This document shows positions 61,361-64,000 of a stretch of DNA of 64,000 nt, one piece after another (position 1 is the stretch's first letter; each line of letters begins with the position of its first letter). This DNA comes from Fictibacillus marinisediminis (GTDB taxonomy: Bacteria > Bacillota > Bacilli > Bacillales > Fictibacillaceae). Under the pieces are notes generated by a model. That model worked only from the letters and a program-made list of their open reading frames with translations, had not been told where the DNA came from and made no database searches. Both the position numbers and the translations under genes were made by a program. The DNA lies in NCBI RefSeq assembly GCF_023149135.1, contig NZ_JAIWJX010000002.1, positions 3,534,001-3,598,000 on the forward strand. Reading direction: 5' to 3'.

Positions 61361-62623
61361 TTAATTCTCTTTAACACTGAGCTGATACGCCTTAGAAGTT
61401 TCCCCAGTTTCCTGGAAGGCGCAGATATCAAGGAAGCGGTCAGCAAGCTTCGTAATATTGTGCTTCTCGTTCACATACCGATAGCTGTTTCTTGAAATCT
61501 CTGCTTTTTCTTCTTCACTTAAATTCAATAACTCTTCCAATCCTTCTGCAAACTCTCCCGGCTTTTCAGGAGCAACCGACTTGCCGGCTTTCGCTTCTGC
61601 CACAATGTCGTTGGACACATTGCCGGCAAACAGGATCGGTTTTCCGATCAGCAGGTAATCGTTCAGTTTATTTAACGAAATGCCGTATTTATAAAGCTGG
61701 GTATCCAGCATGGAAACTAACAATACATCTGCAAGGGCAAGTGTTGGCATCACTTCTTTTTTCGGAATGCCATCAAAGAAATACACGTGCTCATATTCAC
61801 TGGCGAGATTTTTGAGATTGTCTTTTTCCGGACCGTCTCCGACAAGGACATAGGCTGTTTTCTCCGGAAAGACAAACTTGGCGCTGTTCACGACCGTTTC
61901 CAGTGAGTTGGCTACACCGTGGGAGCCAACATACATCGCGACCTGTCCGTGCTTCTCCTTAATCTTGCTGATCTCATCCTCCAGCGAGCTTTTGCCCTCT
62001 TTTTCTTCCATACGGTCCATGTTGATGCCGTTCGGGATGACGTGGATAATCTTTTCATCCACACCCATCTCCTTAATGTACTGTGCCGCACCCGGCAGCG
62101 TAACGATGATCTGGTCCGCACGTTTATACACGAACTTCTCGATTGCACCGAACATAAGAACTGCGGGGTGGTGCTTCGACATCGAACCGAGCTCGATCAG
62201 CGTCCGCGGCCACAAATCCCGGATCTCCACAATGTAAGCAGCCTTCTTCCATTTGCTTAAGAAATAGGCAGCCAGGCAGGCAAACAAGTGAACCGATGAG
62301 CCGACGATGGCATCAGGACGCTCTTTTTTCTTCATCCCGCGCCACATCGCCATGAAGAAGAAGGAAATCATGTTCAGGATCCGCATGATCCCGTTCCCTT
62401 TGTAAGGCAGGGTCCAGAGCCATTCAAAAATAACGCCGTTCACGTTTTCCTTGTAATTCTTCTTCTGCTTGTTTCTCCAGACAAAGCGATAAGCCAGAAA
62501 GCTGCTTGCGAAAATCCGAATCTTATGGTCTTTTTTTACGAGTTCATGGGCAATGTCATAGTGTCTAGTTATTCCTGTTTCCGACGGTTTTAACGCTACG
62601 TGATTTAAAATCCATACCTTCAT
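61361..62623 (-). CDS. Glycosyltransferase family 4 protein (WbuB-like)
   Basis: A 420-residue GT4 glycosyltransferase: MKVWILNHVALKPSETGITRHYDIAHELVKKDH start, donor part with VAMYVGSHGVANSLETVV, YVLVGDGPEKDNL, YFFDGIPKKEVMPTLALADVLLVS and NDIVAEAKAGKSVAPEKPGEFAEGL. The N-terminus resembles WbuB-type transferases adding an amino sugar. It overlaps the end of the upstream glycosyltransferase by 59 bases; GGGGTG sits nine bases from ATG 62623. Confidence 0.85.
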   Translation of the reverse strand: MKVWILNHVALKPSETGITRHYDIAHELVKKDHKIRIFASSFLAYRFVWRNKQKKNYKENVNGVIFEWLWTLPYKGNGIMRILNMISFFFMAMWRGMKKKERPDAIVGSSVHLFACLAAYFLSKWKKAAYIVEIRDLWPRTLIELGSMSKHHPAVLMFGAIEKFVYKRADQIIVTLPGAAQYIKEMGVDEKIIHVIPNGINMDRMEEKEGKSSLEDEISKIKEKHGQVAMYVGSHGVANSLETVVNSAKFVFPEKTAYVLVGDGPEKDNLKNLASEYEHVYFFDGIPKKEVMPTLALADVLLVSMLDTQLYKYGISLNKLNDYLLIGKPILFAGNVSNDIVAEAKAGKSVAPEKPGEFAEGLEELLNLSEEEKAEISRNSYRYVNEKHNITKLADRFLDICAFQETGETSKAYQLSVKEN

Positions 62624-63793
62624 CTGCCTGTTCACCCCATTTTAAAGACCTGTTGTCAGCCATGGCCAACCTTTCGTATAACGCAACCAGCTCTTGGCTT
62701 TCTTTTTCCCAGTTGTACTTCTCAATGACGGCCTTCCTGCCGTTTTCACCCATCTGCTTCGCTTCCTCCGGATGTTCCATGATCCATCTCATGGCACCGG
62801 CTACCGCGTCAGGATCGAGCGGGTCCACACATAGTCCACAGTGATTCCCGATGACGAAATCCTCCCAGAGCGGGAAGTTGGAAGCGATGGATGGAAGTCC
62901 GGCTGCCATGTATTCAAACAATTTGATCGGGTAGGAGACCATGTATCTCGGTTCCGGCCGGATCAGTACGAGCCCGGCGGTGGACTCGTCAAGCACGTCC
63001 TTTACTTCGCCTCGGCTGAGCCAGCCTTTATGGTCGACATGGCTCCAGCCTTTCTGCTGCTTCATTTCCTGTTCCAGCTGTTCCGGAGCAAATTTGCCGG
63101 CGAGAACAAGCTCGCCTTGTTTTCCTTGCCCGTTCAGAACTTCGATCGCCGAAACCATCTCTTTGATGCCACGAAGTTCCGTGATTCCCCGATATAAAGG
63201 AAGCTGCTTTCTTTCCGTTCCGCAGTTTGGCTCTCTGAAGGATTTCCCATCAGTTCTTGCAGGATCGGGAAGTTGTGAACCGTCACCGTGTTGGCGTTAT
63301 ACGTTTTAAAACGCTTCGTGATCGTCGGTGTGGCCGTCACAACGGCATCAAACCTGCTGGCTGCGTATTTCTCCATCTTTTTTACCGAGACTGAGATGTT
63401 CTTTCTGAGCAGCTTCGGAATCCACTGTTTGGAGAGGACCTGCTCAGGCACATCTTCATGAACATCATAGATGACTTTCTTGCCTTTCTTTTTTAAGAGA
63501 AGACCGATGATCATCAGCTCGGGATCATGGAAATGGTATACATCGGCGTCTACTTCAATCGCCGCCGTATACACGCTTTTTGCAGCAGCAATCATCCGAG
63601 AATAGCGGTTGCTTGCCGTTGAGGACACACCAACAACTTTTACGCCGTCTATTATTTTATTTTCGGTATTTGGTGCTATTAAATATACATCGTGTCCCGC
63701 AAGAGCTAGCGACCGGCATTCTTTCACAAAAATGCGGATGTCGTCAGCGGGATGGACTGAAGTTAAATGACAGATTTTCACGGCAACGTTCAC
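62565..63793 (-). pseudogene. Glycosyltransferase family 4 protein, frameshifted
   Basis: A GT4 enzyme split in two frames. The first part (63134-63793) has ICHLTSVHPADDIRIFVKEC, DVYHFHDPELMIIG, IYDVHEDVPEQVLSK. The second (62565-63158) has the donor half with LVLIRPEPRYMVSYPIKLFEYMAAGLPSIAS. At the join the minus strand reads ATCGGGGAATCACG; one more G gives LYIGGITELRGIKEMVSA, which links both halves into about 409 residues. No other damage. So a single-base loss in a G run, real or an error. Start is GTG at 63793, or GTG 63781, which gives the usual shorter VKICHLTS. Confidence 0.85.
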
Positions 63794-63822
63794 TACCTTT
63801 GGTTTGGGAGTTAACCATTTGC

Positions 63823-63860
63823 ATGGAAAACCAGACCTTGGCTGGCCTGGTTTTTTATTT
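63823..63860. terminator. Terminator upstream of the glycosyltransferase gene
   Basis: Inverted repeat AACCAG … CTGGTT with TTTTTTATTTTT on the plus side and TTTTCC on the minus side. Confidence 0.6.
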
Positions 63861-63864
63861 TTGG

Positions 63865-63939
63865 TCTAAAGATTGGATCTTTGAAAGATTTTAGTAATCT
63901 TCCTTGACAGGTTGATTAAAGTGCAAGGTGCGAGACTCC
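63865..63939. mobile_element. MITE-like element, copy D (5' part only)
   Basis: TCTAAAGATTG … CCTTGACAGGTTGATTAAAG and TGCAAGGTGCGAGACTCCT match the first third of copies A-C, after which the sequence changes (TCGAAATG). The rest is missing. The last 60 bases of the window hold no feature I can name. Confidence 0.75.
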
Positions 63940-64000
63940 TCGAAATGAATTTCACATTTTCTTCGTGCGATATACCGCTGCCGAAGCCTTCCTTGTCCTG

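Overview
The window comes from a low-to-mid GC member of the Bacillaceae. The backbone is the conserved Bacillus block prfB–secA–hpf … fliT–fliS–fliD–flaG–hag–csrA–fliW–yviE–flgL–flgK–flgN–flgM–yvyF–comFC–comFA–degV … degU–degS–yvyE–lytR–tagO. The mixture of APC transporters, dhaKLM and short dispersed hairpin repeats would fit Fictibacillus or a close relative, but that genus call is inference only.

Layout. 0-6 kb: the 5' end of prfB with its programmed +1 frameshift site, then secA, a DAACS symporter, a two-domain GNAT protein and hpf with a near-consensus SigH promoter. 6-34 kb: an accessory block which, compared with the B. subtilis order as I know it, is inserted between hpf and fliT. 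It holds APC permeases, a cold-shock protein, a SigD-controlled chemoreceptor, a site-2 protease, an Fbp-like small protein, a CidA/LrgB pair, tnrA with two TnrA-type boxes, dhaKLM, an HNH polymorphic toxin with its SUKH immunity gene, a StyA-like flavoprotein divergent from an RRNPP-type regulator, a Nif3-like protein, a frameshifted SDR, mqo, a 1122-residue membrane protein, a decayed second toxin cassette, and an OatA-like O-acetyltransferase.

34-46.5 kb: late flagellar genes and competence genes on the minus strand. Four SigD-type promoters are readable in the window, three of them here. csrA, fliW and a hag leader with CsrA-like sites preserve the known hag translational switch. A fliB-type flagellin lysine methylase sits between flaG and hag. 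As given, hag has a 1-base deletion that destroys the flagellin C-terminus. 47-55 kb: degV, a ROK kinase, an MHYT/PAS sensor kinase, degU/degS, yvyE and an LCP (LytR) protein. 55.7-64 kb: tagO and a polysaccharide cluster (Wzz-like, Wzy-like, acetyltransferase, aminotransferase, two glycosyltransferases).

Unexplained structure includes seven copies of an exactly 50-bp hairpin repeat, mostly just after stop codons; four copies of a ~210-bp MITE-like element (one truncated); and an array of six GCAAGTA motifs at a strict 21-bp period after lytR. Three otherwise conserved genes (hag, an SDR, a glycosyltransferase) each carry a single-base deletion in a homopolymer, which may be sequence error rather than biology.
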